From contig OY726560.1 in assembly GCA_963383645.1 (NCBI GenBank), forward strand, positions 64,920,323-64,984,322: a stretch of 64,000 nucleotides of DNA, in the 5' to 3' direction. The stretch's first letter is position 1, and each line of letters opens with the position of its first letter. The translations under genes were made by a program, and so were the position numbers. The DNA comes from Muscardinus avellanarius (taxonomy: Eukaryota > Chordata > Mammalia > Rodentia > Gliridae). Below are positions 22,760 through 32,915 of this stretch, one piece after another. Below the pieces are notes generated by a model. It saw nothing but the letters and a program-made list of their open reading frames with translations. It was not told the DNA's origin and searched no databases.

Positions 22760-23194
22760 ACCAAAAAACACATTGTAGGGTCCTATGTTTGTTGAAACTG
22801 AAATTATTTTAAATTTTTTATTAATTTTCTTGGCACTATAAAAATTCTAGCAAATTGAATGATCACTATTTTTTAAATAAGAGTAAAAGCAGGGTTAAAA
22901 ATTAGCCAAACACTTAAGTATCCCAATAGCAGTAATTCATCAGGAACAATAACAGTTGTTACGAGAAGGAAATCTATTTTCTCCTGTTCTATCCCCTTAG
23001 TAGATAGATAGTACTGGGGCTGAGATGAGGAGTCAGCATTTGTAACAGAGTTTTCTTTGCCATGAGAGGTTTTTAGAACTCAAAACTATTTTAGGCCTGC
23101 AAGATTCTCTTCCGACTGCCAGGCCCCCTTGCCTCCTGCCAACCTCCTTGCTGTAGAGGGATGTGAGTGCGTTCACCAAGATGTGGGGCTGGAG
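22760..23194. other. Unassigned sequence
   Basis: No family recognised. Confidence 0.5.
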
Positions 23195-23350
23195 TCGGGG
23201 AATCCTCAGCTCCACTTTTAGCTCTTCCATTTATTTACTGAGTGATCTTGAGGTTACTTAACTTCTTTTTATTCTGGAACTTTGGGCAGAAAATAGAATC
23301 ATTATAACTTCCCTTGGAGGATTTCAGTAAAAATTACTTTCTCATAAATA
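23195..23350 (-). mobile_element. MIR SINE fragment
   Basis: Reversed MIR pieces 'actgagtgatcttgaggtta' and 'gcagaaaatagaatcattat' in order. Diverged. Confidence 0.6.
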
Positions 23351-23674
23351 TGTTAGTTTTATTTTGAATCTCTATGATCTTTCTCAGAATTATAGAACCC
23401 CTGTCAGGAATTGTTGAGAAGTGGTAGAAAATAAAAGAAAGTTCTTTAAAAAAAAAAAAAAAAAGACAAAAAGACCTCTGGCACGCACTTGTAAAAGTAA
23501 GAAAGGCACAGCCCCCAAATAATTATTATTATACATGTATTTGGTCCCTTAAATTCACTCTAGTTTAGGAGTCAGGGAACCATACTCTCTAGTTACAAAG
23601 AAGCCTTGTCGAAAAGACTAATTTTTTAAGATTATGGTAAAATATGAATAATATAAAATTTGCCAATTTACCCA

Positions 23675-23866
23675 TTTTTTTTTTTGGTGGTACTGGGGTT
23701 CCTGGAAGCCCTTCTACCTCTGGGCTACACTCCCAGACCTATTTTTTATATTTTTATTTGGAAACAGGGTCTCTTAAGCCAGCGCGGCTGACTTCGAACC
23801 TGCGCAATCCTCCTGTCTCCGCCTCCCAAGTGCGGGGATTACAGGCGTGCACCACCACGCCCGGCG
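23675..23866 (-). mobile_element. B1-ID SINE, type A, young
   Basis: Full-length reversed copy, 'ggtggtactggggttcctgg' to 'accaccacgcccggc', CpG-rich. The TSD 'caatttaccca' is exact at 23664-23674 and 23867-23877. Confidence 0.96.
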
Positions 23867-23887
23867 CAATTTACCCATTTTGAAGAG

Positions 23888-24108
23888 AAATCTCAGCAAA
23901 ACTGAAATGGAAGGATAGGAGACGAAGGCTGAGGTTGATTAGGAGGAGCTACCTCCAAATATGTGGAAAAGTATGAATGTAGCATGGTCAACCTGGACAC
24001 TCATTGTTGGGAGGGGGAAAAGAAAGAGAGGGAGGGTGCCAAGCATAGTCTGAATGTATGCCACTTTCAATATGATCCACATGAAAATAAAAAAAAAATG
24101 AAAAAATG
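23888..24108 (+). mobile_element. Short L1 3'UTR insertion, second lineage
   Basis: Starts inside the 3'UTR at 'aatctcagcaaaactgaaat' and runs to 'catgaaaataaaaaaaaaat'. The same sequence lies in the L1 at 18760-18980. It inserted in the opposite direction into the old L1. Confidence 0.85.
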
Positions 24109-24627
24109 AAAAAGAATGCTCTTCAGTGGTATCGAGCACATTCCCACTGTTGCACAACCATCACCACTGTTGATCTCCACGCCTTTCTCATCTTCCCAGA
24201 CACACTGCACTCACCCATTCCTAACTCCTCACTCCTCCCCCCAGCTCTGGCAGCCACATGCTCCATTTTGTCACTGTGAGTTTGTCTACTCTCGGCGCCT
24301 CACGTGAGTGGAGTGGAATCACATAGTATTTGTCCTTTTGTGTCTGGTTTATTTAACTTAGTATGATGTTCTTCCTCAAGGTTCATCCACATTACAGCAG
24401 GTATCAAAATGTCCTTCCTTTTTTAGACTAAATACAGAATTACTTTTAAATCCAGCCCTTTGGGAACTATAATCCCTGTCTGAATATTATTCTGACTTTC
24501 ATCATGCAACCAAAAGGAAGCTGGAAGATTTTTAGGTCAATTCTTCAGTTTCGTGGAAGAGTTTAGTTCTGAGGGAATATCACTATTTCTCTGATAAGAA
24601 ATAAGGACTTAAAAAAGATATATTTCT

Positions 24628-24849
24628 AGCCAAGCAGAGTGGTGCACGCCTGTAGTCTCAATATTTGAGAGGCTGAAACAGGAGGATTGAAGGTTCAATG
24701 CCAGCCCCAGTAATTTAGTAAGACCCTTAGCAACTTAATAAGATTCTGTTTCAAAATGAAAAGTAGAAAGGGCTGGGGCTGTAGCTCAAGGGTAGAGTGC
24801 CCCTGGATGAAATACCCAGGACCAAATAATAAAAATAAATAAAAATTAT
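24628..24849 (+). mobile_element. B1-ID SINE, older type
   Basis: 'gccaagcagagtggtgcac' to 'gggctggggctgtagctcaa' with an (AAAT)-rich tail. The 17-bp TSD at 24611-24627 and 24850-24866 ('aaaaaagatatatttct' form) has one mismatch. Confidence 0.9.
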
Positions 24850-24866
24850 AAAAAAGATATAGTTCT

Positions 24867-25285
24867 GAACTAGACTTTTCATAATATATAAACATAAAAC
24901 AATTAAGTATAATACAAATACAAACACACAAAACAACAGATAATTCAAAGACAATTAAATTCTTAACATACAACATATTTAACATGTTATATTTGAACAT
25001 ATCTTACTACTTAAAATATATACAGTACATAACATAGTATTTCTGATATATCTATATCAAAACATATACATGGACCTAATTATTAAATGAATCTAGAAAA
25101 ATAATAAAAATACAGCTGAGTCACACCCCCAGTATACTCTCTAACTCAACACAGTGAATCTTTCATTCACGTTTTAAAATGAAAGGAAAAAAACTCTGTT
25201 TCCAAAATTAATGAAAAAGCTGAAGAAGAGAGAAAGACACACAGTTGTGGTTCTGCAGCAGGTGGCTTAACATCTACCAGTTTAT
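24867..25285. other. Unassigned AT-rich sequence
   Basis: Very AT-rich, rich in 'acata' motifs. No family recognised. Confidence 0.5.
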
Positions 25286-25299
25286 AATCTGTGACCAGG

Positions 25300-25509
25300 C
25301 TGGCCGTGGTGGCGCACACTTGTAATCCCCACACTTGGGAGGCTGAGACAGGAGGATCACGCAGGTTCGAAACCAGCCTCAGCTACTTAGTGAGGCTCTC
25401 AGCAACTTAGTGAGACCCTGTTTCCAAATAAAATATAAAGTAGGTCTGGGAGTATAGCCTGGAGGTAGAAATGCTCTGGGTTCCACCCCCAGTACCACAC
25501 ACACAAAAA
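25300..25509 (+). mobile_element. B1-ID SINE, type C
   Basis: Keeps the full middle ('cagctacttagtgaggctct') but has the right-half start 'aggtctgggagtatagcc' seen in type A and the ending 'ctgggttccacccccagtac'. The 14-bp TSD 'aatctgtgaccagg' is exact at 25286-25299 and 25510-25523. Confidence 0.95.
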
Positions 25510-25523
25510 AATCTGTGACCAGG

Positions 25524-26449
25524 ACGTGTATTGAATGCCAATGGCAATGCTGGAAGTACTCACCAATACTTCCTATCACTTACTAATCAATGGATGGGCA
25601 TTAAATTGGCAAGGGCAGAAGAGCAGCTGGTATTTCCATTTGGAGTTTCATTCTGAGGTATGTGTGGTTTAGGAGTGCTTGAGACCGGGCACAGTTGGGC
25701 TCCTTTGGAGACCACTAGGCAATTTAGCAGATAGAATACAGCGCAGTTCTGTGGCCCTCCAACACTCCAGCAGAACACAGACGTTCACAAGTTACTCTAA
25801 AATAGGAGCCCAGGAGACCTGACATCACGACAAGCTGAGCCAAGTAAATAGAAGTGAACTATATATAATACCTTCTCTGGGGCAGCCTTCTGCAGTGCAG
25901 AAAGGCAGCAGCTTTGCTACTATGCCTAGATAAGACACAACTGATGTTCTGATACGCACATGTACGTGCGCACACACACACACACACGATGTACTTTCGA
26001 GCATGCTAATAATGCACTACTGCTACCTTGTAGCTGATCACGTGAAGAATCCAGAAAGAGCACTATACCAAGATAAGATGAAGACATTCCAACCACAGGG
26101 CATAAGGCCTATGATAAGGAGTGTATAAAATGCCAAGGGGCAGAGATCTGGTGTGTATGCCCAGTATTTAAAACGTCAAGTCCTGGGAAGTGTCCTTGCC
26201 TGCATGGGACAGAGGGTGTAGGTAGAAGTCGGTCTCTAGCACTTTGTGTGAAGGGACCTCTGAGTGCTCGAGAGTCGCCATGCAGCTGGGACTCAGTTAT
26301 ACTCCACAGAGATCATAATTACCACACTTCCAACTTCTGAAAAGATGGCCTGTAGGAAACTAATGCTTTTCTCTACAGCGATCTGGGACATTCTTTTCTC
26401 TGTCCTTCAGCATAGACTCCTGGCCTACTAAAGAACCAATGAGCCCATC
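25524..26449. other. Unassigned sequence
   Basis: Contains a short (CA)n at 25973-25988 and otherwise no recognised repeat or gene. Confidence 0.5.
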
Positions 26450-26660
26450 TCTGAACTTGAGGTCAGCTAAGCTGGATTTGAGTCTTAACTTTCATTGCTT
26501 TTGATCAAGCTGTTGAATTTCTCTAGACATCAATCTGTTTATTTGTATAGCAAGAGAAATAAGCTCAGGGGCTTCCGCAATGGCTAAAGAAGATGATGTA
26601 TAGGAATAACTCTGAGTACCTGGCATGGGAGAGTACTCAACAGATCATAAATGAATTGTG
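26450..26660 (-). mobile_element. MIR SINE
   Basis: A nearly complete reversed MIR: 'gctggatttgagtcttaact', 'gatcaagctgttgaatttc', 'gtacctggcatgggagagta' in order. Confidence 0.75.
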
Positions 26661-27008
26661 AGATAATACAATTGAGACAAAAGCCAACACTCAACATATA
26701 TTGAAAATGTCATTTCAAGTGATGGCTATTTACTTTATGACCATAGTTCTACAAGTACAATGCCAGTCTGAAGCTATGTTTGTGTTCTATAAAAAATGTG
26801 TAGACTTTCAGAAAAGGGAGTTCCAATGTGGTAAAGCTTGTTCTAATTCTGCAGGAGCAACGATATTATTACTTTTGAGTTCCAGGATGGGGTGCCACTG
26901 TATTATGGTGCAAATTACATTTTCACCCCTTGACTTCCACCCTTTTGATATAAAGACCTAATTCATATAATCAGGAGTGGACAAACTATGACTAAATATC
27001 ACAGTATA
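26661..27008. other. Unassigned, with a small cysteine-bearing frame
   Basis: A frame from ATG 26707 to 26961 encodes a hydrophobic start followed by several cysteines. No family fits, and no splice context or repeat copy supports a gene. The stretch 'aggagtggacaaactatgac' at 26973 faintly resembles a hAT terminus. Confidence 0.35.
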
Positions 27009-27023
27009 AAAATCTGGTAACTA

Positions 27024-27212
27024 GCCAGGCATGGTAGCTCATGCTTGTAATCCCCACGCTTGGGAAGCAGAGACAGGAGGATCGTGCAGGTTCGAAGCCA
27101 GCCACGCTGGCTTAAGAAACTGTTTCCAAATAAAAATGTATAAAATAGGCCTGGGAGTGTAGCCTGGAGGTAGAAGGGTTTCCAGGAACCCCAGTACCAC
27201 CAAAAAAAAAAA
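27024..27212 (+). mobile_element. B1-ID SINE, type A
   Basis: Type A body and ending. The 15-bp TSD 'aaaatctggtaacta' is exact at 27009-27023 and 27213-27227. Three bases are missing before 'ctgtttcc'. Confidence 0.96.
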
Positions 27213-27227
27213 AAAATCTGGTAACTA

Positions 27228-27842
27228 ACAAGTTAATATCATCAAGCCACATAATTTAAGTCAAAACAAAAACAAAACAAAAGGCACTAATTTCCAGATA
27301 ACATTCATCGGCAGAGAAGGGAGTGTGAGATTTTTAAAAATCATGGTCTAATGTGGTTGGCATAGTTACGGTACACATGGATAATCAAGTTTCTGGTATG
27401 AATTATTGTTTTCAGAGTATGAAACAATTGGTTCGTGTGCAATACACAAAAAATCTACTTTCAAAGAACATGGCATGTTAAGGACAAATTAAGTTGCTGA
27501 TCATAATGCTATCTTTACCTATTCATTGTATACTCAGTTCAGTGAATGAAAGGCCATTCTTTCCCTCAGATATTGCAAAGCAGTGTCATCTACTGATAAG
27601 CAAAGGTTATTTCTTTGGATTTGTCCCACTTTATTCAATTTAATTTAATTTTGAATTTCTGGGAACATTTAAGAAAAGTTGACTTATCCCCTTCTGCAAA
27701 TTTTTCTGAAATATTATTATTTTCATTGAACATGGCTGGGGTTCTCCTGAGTTTTCTCTGTAGGCTTCTGCTCAGAGCAACAACAAAAAATCTATCCATA
27801 AAATGCATTTTCCCTTGCCCATCTGAAAGTCCGCTAGTCTCC
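27228..27842. other. Unassigned sequence
   Basis: No transposon recognised. The 134-codon frame starting at 27615 runs into the next SINE and is not a gene. Confidence 0.5.
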
Positions 27843-27857
27843 AAAAAATCAGATTTG

Positions 27858-28080
27858 AAGCCGGGCGTGGTGGCGCATGCTTGTAATCCCAGCATTTGGG
27901 AGGCTGAGACCCGGAGGACTGCGGTTCACAGACAGCCTCAGCTACTTAGTGAGGCCCTCTGCAACTCAGTGAGACCCGGTTTCAAAATAAAGAATAAAAA
28001 AATAGGGCAGGGGGTGTAGCTTGGAGGTCAAATGCCCCTGGGTTCCATCCCCAGACCCGCAAAAAAAAAAAAAAAAAAAA
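27858..28080 (+). mobile_element. B1-ID SINE, type B, young
   Basis: 'gccgggcgtggtggcgc' to 'ctgggttccatccccag' and an A-tail of about 25 bases. The 15-bp TSD 'aaaaaatcagatttg' is exact at 27843-27857 and 28081-28095. It shows that type B has also moved recently. Confidence 0.96.
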
Positions 28081-28095
28081 AAAAAATCAGATTTG

Positions 28096-28514
28096 TTTGG
28101 AAAATGTTGAAATGCCTTTGTACTTTCCATTAGTGATTAATGGCATTAAAGAGCATCTTCCAGAAGGGAAAACCCAGGAATGATCCAAAGTGGCACATGT
28201 TCAGATGGGAATGGTGAGTAGGCCCTAAAAGGTATGTGCATTGTATTCTCACCAAAAGGCAGAAAAACACTTGATGGCAGAGTGAATGGGCCACCACTCC
28301 ACAGTTCAGAGGGCTCTTGTTCCCCATTGTCAACTGGGATTTCAGGCCACTTCCTAAGTCAGACATGTAGAATGGGCGGGAAGCAAGCTTAAACATTAGC
28401 TTCAGTCTAGATTAGGGACAGATGCAGGGTCTGAAGTGTGCATACTGTCTCTGACCTTCTGGAATGACCATGAAGCTGCTATTTCCAAAAACTAAATTAA
28501 CTTCCCAGGAGTTC
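28096..28514. other. Unassigned sequence
   Basis: Nothing recognised. Confidence 0.5.
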
Positions 28515-28610
28515 TGGCCCGTTCTCTGTCTCCTCCATTATGAAGGACAGTGTCTAGCACAGGGCTTGACACATGGATGCTCGGATGCTTAATAATGGCT
28601 ACTTTCTTCC
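28515..28610 (+). mobile_element. Possible L2 3' end
   Basis: 'gtgtctagcacagggcttga' followed by 'gcttaataatggc' resembles the L2 terminus. Too short to be sure. Confidence 0.35.
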
Positions 28611-29512
28611 CCCGTCATTATTTACATCCTTCCCTTATTTATTTCCAAAAAAGAAGATGTGAGATGTTTTTTGTTTTTTGGCTTTGTGTGGAAAGGGCAC
28701 CTGGAGGACACACACTCATTGTGTGGCACTGGAAACACCATGAAAACATTACCTTGAACCATAAAACAGGACAGTCACTGCACAGTTGGCATATATGAAA
28801 GGAAAAATAAAGTTCTCGTAGACGAGTTGAAATTTTGTTTCCTTTACTTGGCAAGCTCAAAAGCCATCTATCTGAAAGTCAAAATAGCTATTTCTTGACA
28901 AAGCTAAAGCTTTAAAATGTACCGTTTTTATTCTGGCTTCAAATCCACTATACTCAGGCTTATGTCACATTTTATATCTCATATCATTTAAACAAAGCAC
29001 TCTGTGAAATGTCTCAATTCTATTGGTCCAAATACCACACAAACCAATACAAAAAACAAGAATCCTCTGGGAGAAAAAAAAAAAAAAAACTCTTGAAGCC
29101 TGTAGAACCAGTTTATCTTAATACTGTGATATCTGATTCTGCAGAAGACAAACAAGTCTATGTTGTAATTCCTCCCTCAATTGCCATCATTGAATATAAA
29201 AGATACAGGTGGTCTCAGAGCCCCCAGGTGTTATGAGTTCAGTCATATAAGGCATTAGGAGCTCTTAGTACTGTCTCCCATAACTAGTCTATAAGTTCTT
29301 TGTGCTTATATACCATGTTTACTACTCACCACTCTATTATTTAAATTTTTTCTTAAAAAAATGATTGTGCATTATAACACTATAGTGAGATTCATATTGA
29401 TTTCATGTTGGTATGTTCATATATGCACTCTTCTTTTTAATGATGGGCTATGCCATCTAAAACAGAGTTGTTTATTGGAAGTATAATGTGAGTATCATAT
29501 GTAAATTAAAAG
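28611..29512. other. Unassigned sequence
   Basis: No family recognised. An A17 run is at 29073. Confidence 0.5.
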
Positions 29513-29720
29513 AAGTTGGGTGTGGTGACACACCCTTGTAATTCCAGTACCTGGGAGGCTGAGACAAGAGGATCAAAGGTTTGAAACCAGCCTCAGCAAC
29601 TTAGTGAGGCCCTCCACAACTTAGTGAGATCCTCTTTCAAAATGAAAAATAAAATAGGTCTGAGAATGTAACCCAGAGGTAGAAGGCCTCAGACCTCCCC
29701 CCACACACACGTAAAAAGAA
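29513..29720 (+). mobile_element. Old B1-ID SINE
   Basis: 'tgggtgtggtgacacacc' to 'gtaacccagaggtagaagg' with a CA-rich end. Nearly all CpGs have decayed. Confidence 0.88.
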
Positions 29721-29779
29721 ATAGGTAGAATTATAAAACAGATTTCATTTGACACAATCAAAATAGTTTAAGTTCAACA

Positions 29780-29980
29780 CTTAGTACTTGGGATTGAATT
29801 CAAGGGCATTCTACCTCTGAACTACACCCCAACCATTTTTTTTTTGTTTTGATTACAAAATCTTGCTAAGTTGTTGAGGGTCTCCGTAAGTTGCTGAGGC
29901 TGGCCCTGAATGGGTGATTCTCCTGTCTCAACCTCCCAGGTACTGGGAATATTACAGGTGTGTGTCACTGTATCTGGCTT
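29780..29980 (-). mobile_element. Old B1-ID SINE
   Basis: Reversed: 'ggcattctacctctgaacta' first, 'caggtgtgtgtcactgtatc' last. It faces the sense copy 60 bp upstream, making a loose inverted pair. Confidence 0.88.
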
Positions 29981-30151
29981 AATGAGAAATTTTGTCTTTT
30001 TTTTTACACACTGATTTTCAAAAAATGACATAAAAAATGACCAGAGACAGCTCACCTCAATTTAGATGGCCACATTTCAAGTGCTCCATAGCCACATATG
30101 GCTAGAGTTTACCCTATTAAACAGTGGTCATCATCGTTTGTCTTCACTTTA

Positions 30152-30385
30152 TTTTTATTTTTTATTTATTTTTTTTTTTTGCGCGGGTCTGAGGATGGAA
30201 CCCAGGGGCATTGACCTTCCAAGCTACACCCCCTGCCCTATTTTTTTTTTCCTTTTATTTTGAAACCAGGTCTCACTGAGTTGCAGAGGCCTCACTAAGT
30301 AGCTGAGGCTGTCCGCGAACCGCAATCCTCCAGGTCTCAGCCTCCCAAATGCTGGGATTACAAGCGTGCGCCACCACGCCCGGCG
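30152..30385 (-). mobile_element. B1-ID SINE, type B, young
   Basis: Reversed T-rich tail, 'aacccaggggcattgacctt', and 'gcgtgcgccaccacgcccgg' at the end. The 14-bp TSD 'ttgtcttcacttta' is exact at 30138-30151 and 30386-30399. Confidence 0.96.
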
Positions 30386-30609
30386 TTGTCTTCACTTTAA
30401 CTAAATTTTATTTTTCCTAACTAACAGGCTTAATTCAAATCCTGAACTAGACACACTCCTGTGTTCAGAGGACACAATGAACAAGTAGTCGACCATCCAC
30501 TGAATAAGTGTTTCTGGCTTATGGAGACAAACGTGCATCACTGTTACGGCTTTGCCCAGCTACAGTTAGCGTTTAGCTTCCGTCTAGCTGCTCACGTGTC
30601 CCAGGAATT

Positions 30610-30815
30610 TGCATACATTATTCTATTAATCTCACATCTATTATTCTATCAATCAACTATCCGATTGAGGTAGGTAATAAGATTGTACTCATTTTGCAGG
30701 TGAGGAACCTACATCTCAGCTAAGTAGCCCGCCCAAGGTCATGCTGCTAGTAAAAAGCAGTGTCAAGAGCTAAGTTGAAATAATCTAGTCACAGAATTCT
30801 GGCACTTAGTCATCA
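30610..30815 (+). mobile_element. MIR SINE
   Basis: 'gattgaggtaggtaataag', 'tcattttgcaggtgaggaac' and 'gcccaaggtcatgctgctag' appear in MIR order. Confidence 0.85.
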
Positions 30816-31566
30816 CACACTCACAGTATTCCAACGGCTCAAGGAGAGCCAAGGATATCCAATTTCATTGGTATCTAGTTTAATGTGGCACAAAAATGAA
30901 GGTTAAAAGGACTGGAAATATGAATAATAAGAGAGTAACTAAGCAAGGAAAGAATGTACAGGGCAGGACATCTAGGATGTCCATTTTTTTTGTCTGACAT
31001 AGGAACACTCAATATATATCTTTCCCTTGAGTGAACAGTAAGAAAGTAATTATATGGACCTGATTTAACTCGCCCTGGTGGTTATAAAAATAATTTTATA
31101 CTGGAAGGTGCTTTGTAAGATGGAACTTTAGGGATGTGAGAAAATTGCACGTGGGCATTTACAGATAGGGATCAATTACGTCTATCATCACCAGTAGAAG
31201 CGCTGCTACCAAAATCATCATCCCCAAATTGAGGCGTAGTTATGGTGCTGATTATCAAAACTCACAGGAAAATTCTACTGAAGAGTAAAGAGGGAACTTG
31301 GGGAAGTTTTCTCAATGTAATAGTTATACAAAGTAGGTGCTGCTTAATCTCTTGAACTTCTTATTCTTTTCACAATCCTCATTTACCAGTGCCCCTCTTG
31401 CTTGCTGCACACACCTCTTGTCCCACTAGAAGGTCCTGAGCAGAATGGACACCCACTATGAACTTTCCTAAGGCTCCTAATGTTGGAGCGGGCACTGAAT
31501 TCCAGCCTCTTTTACCTTTGTACCAGATCTTAAGACCTGTCCTACACCACTTATCACTGAATTAAT
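30816..31566. other. Unassigned sequence
   Basis: No repeat or gene recognised. Confidence 0.5.
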
Positions 31567-31722
31567 TGCTTGGGAGGCAGAGACAAGAGGATCAAGCAGG
31601 TTCGAAGCCAGCCATGCTAGCTTAAGAGACCCTGTTTCCAAATAAAAATATAAAATAGGTCTGGAAGTGTAGCCCGGAGGTAGAAGGGTTTCCGGAACCC
31701 CAGTATCACCAAAAAAAAAAAA
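31567..31722 (+). mobile_element. B1-ID SINE, type A, 5'-truncated
   Basis: Starts abruptly at 'gcttgggaggcagagacaag', so about 35 bases of the B1 half, with the A box, are missing. No clear TSD was found. Confidence 0.9.
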
Positions 31723-32022
31723 AGTTAACTTATGGGTTTTCTTATATTTTTACATCTAAAAATTGTTTTTATAGAGCTTAAAGTAATATTGTAATAGAGT
31801 TTTTTAAATCAATATTCCTTAGCAGCACTGGATTAAATGCTATTGCAGGTATCCATTGAAAGCAGTACTTTTAGGTTTTGGACAGAATTTTCTAAAAGGA
31901 CATCACTCTTATAAGACAGGATTGGGGTTACTTTATTTCCATGATATGCCCTTGATATTAGATCACTGATAACTATAGTAAGAAACAGCAAAACAGAGGA
32001 TTGGCAGGTAGGGGTGATTCTT
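31723..32022. other. Unassigned sequence
   Basis: Nothing recognised. Confidence 0.5.
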
Positions 32023-32059
32023 CTATTCATTCATTCATTCATTCATTCATTCATTCATT
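32023..32059. repeat. (ATTC)n microsatellite
   Basis: About nine uninterrupted units. Confidence 0.95.
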
Positions 32060-32215
32060 TTCCCTTAATTTGTTTGTTTTACAAGTACATAGTAAGCTCC
32101 TGCTGTGTGTATGGCCCTGGAGACAAACACAGTCGATTGTTGGAGAAGTCATTGTCTAATGAGAAAAGTGATATATAAATAATAGGATCACACCAGCAAG
32201 CAAAAACCACAAGCA

Positions 32216-32428
32216 TCTGGGCTAGATGGCAGATTCCTATAATCCCAGTACTTGGGAGGCTGAGATAGAAGTAACACAGGTTTGAGACCAGTCTCAGCAA
32301 CTCAGCAAGACCCTCCACAACTTAGAGAGATTCTGTTTAAAAAGAGCTGGGAATGCAGCTAAGAGGTAGAATGCCCGTGGGTTCAAACAGGAGTACAAAA
32401 ACAAAACAAAACAAAACAAAACAACAAA
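32216..32428 (+). mobile_element. Old B1-ID SINE with (AAAAC)n tail
   Basis: 'atcccagtacttgggagg' to 'aggtagaatgcccgtgggtt', then an (AAAAC)n tail. The B1 start is diverged. Confidence 0.87.
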
Positions 32429-32751
32429 AACCAATTAGGAGCAGAGTTAATGGTCACTGTTCATCTAATACAGCATACACTACTTTTCCTCTTCACTTCT
32501 TGCTTAACAGGACCAAAAAGTTCCATTATCACAGGGTCACTGCCACATCATCTGGGGCTACAATACTAGACACAGGCAACGAGGCATTTGATTAGCTGCT
32601 CTTGAAAAGACTTCAAATAAATCTATGACGTACCTACACACGGTGCTACCTTCTCTGCTACCAGCGCTCCTCTACTTGACATTGTGTCATCTGTTTAGAC
32701 TTTTTTGGTTTCATTTCTATTTTTAGTTGTATTCTCTGTTACAGGAAAAGT
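32429..32751. other. Unassigned sequence
   Basis: Nothing recognised. Confidence 0.5.
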
Positions 32752-32915
32752 CTTAATAGTTCTCACCCCTGACTGCACATTAGATTAGCTCAGGGAGTTT
32801 AAAAAATAGCTGGATGCCAGGATGTCTTCCCTGAAATTGTATTTTAACTGGTCTATGGTGCAGCTCTGACACCTGTGTTTTTCAAAGCTCCCTGGGCAGC
32901 TTTACAGAACAGGTG
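32752..32915 (+). mobile_element. MER5A-like hAT-Charlie element
   Basis: 'gttctcacccctgactgcac' at the start matches the MER5A terminus, followed by 'cagggagtttaaaaaatagc'. 'ctccctgggcagcttt' stands near the other end. Old. Confidence 0.7.

Larger units (their letters stand above)
23625..24470 (-). mobile_element. Old antisense L1 3' end, twice interrupted
   Basis: The reversed old L1 3'UTR starts at 'ataatataaaatttgcc' (about 23648) and stops at 23674. It resumes near 24112 ('cttcagtggtatcgagcaca', then 'tgcacaaccatcaccactgt'), and the reversed ORF2 end follows at 24300-24420. Insertions are a SINE (23675-23866) and a younger sense L1 (23888-24108). Confidence 0.8.

Noticed and set aside
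26701..26961. 86-codon frame with a signal-peptide-like start and several cysteines
   Set aside because: No family fits the cysteine spacing. The reported start is TTG, the first ATG is six bases on, and there is no exon or promoter support.
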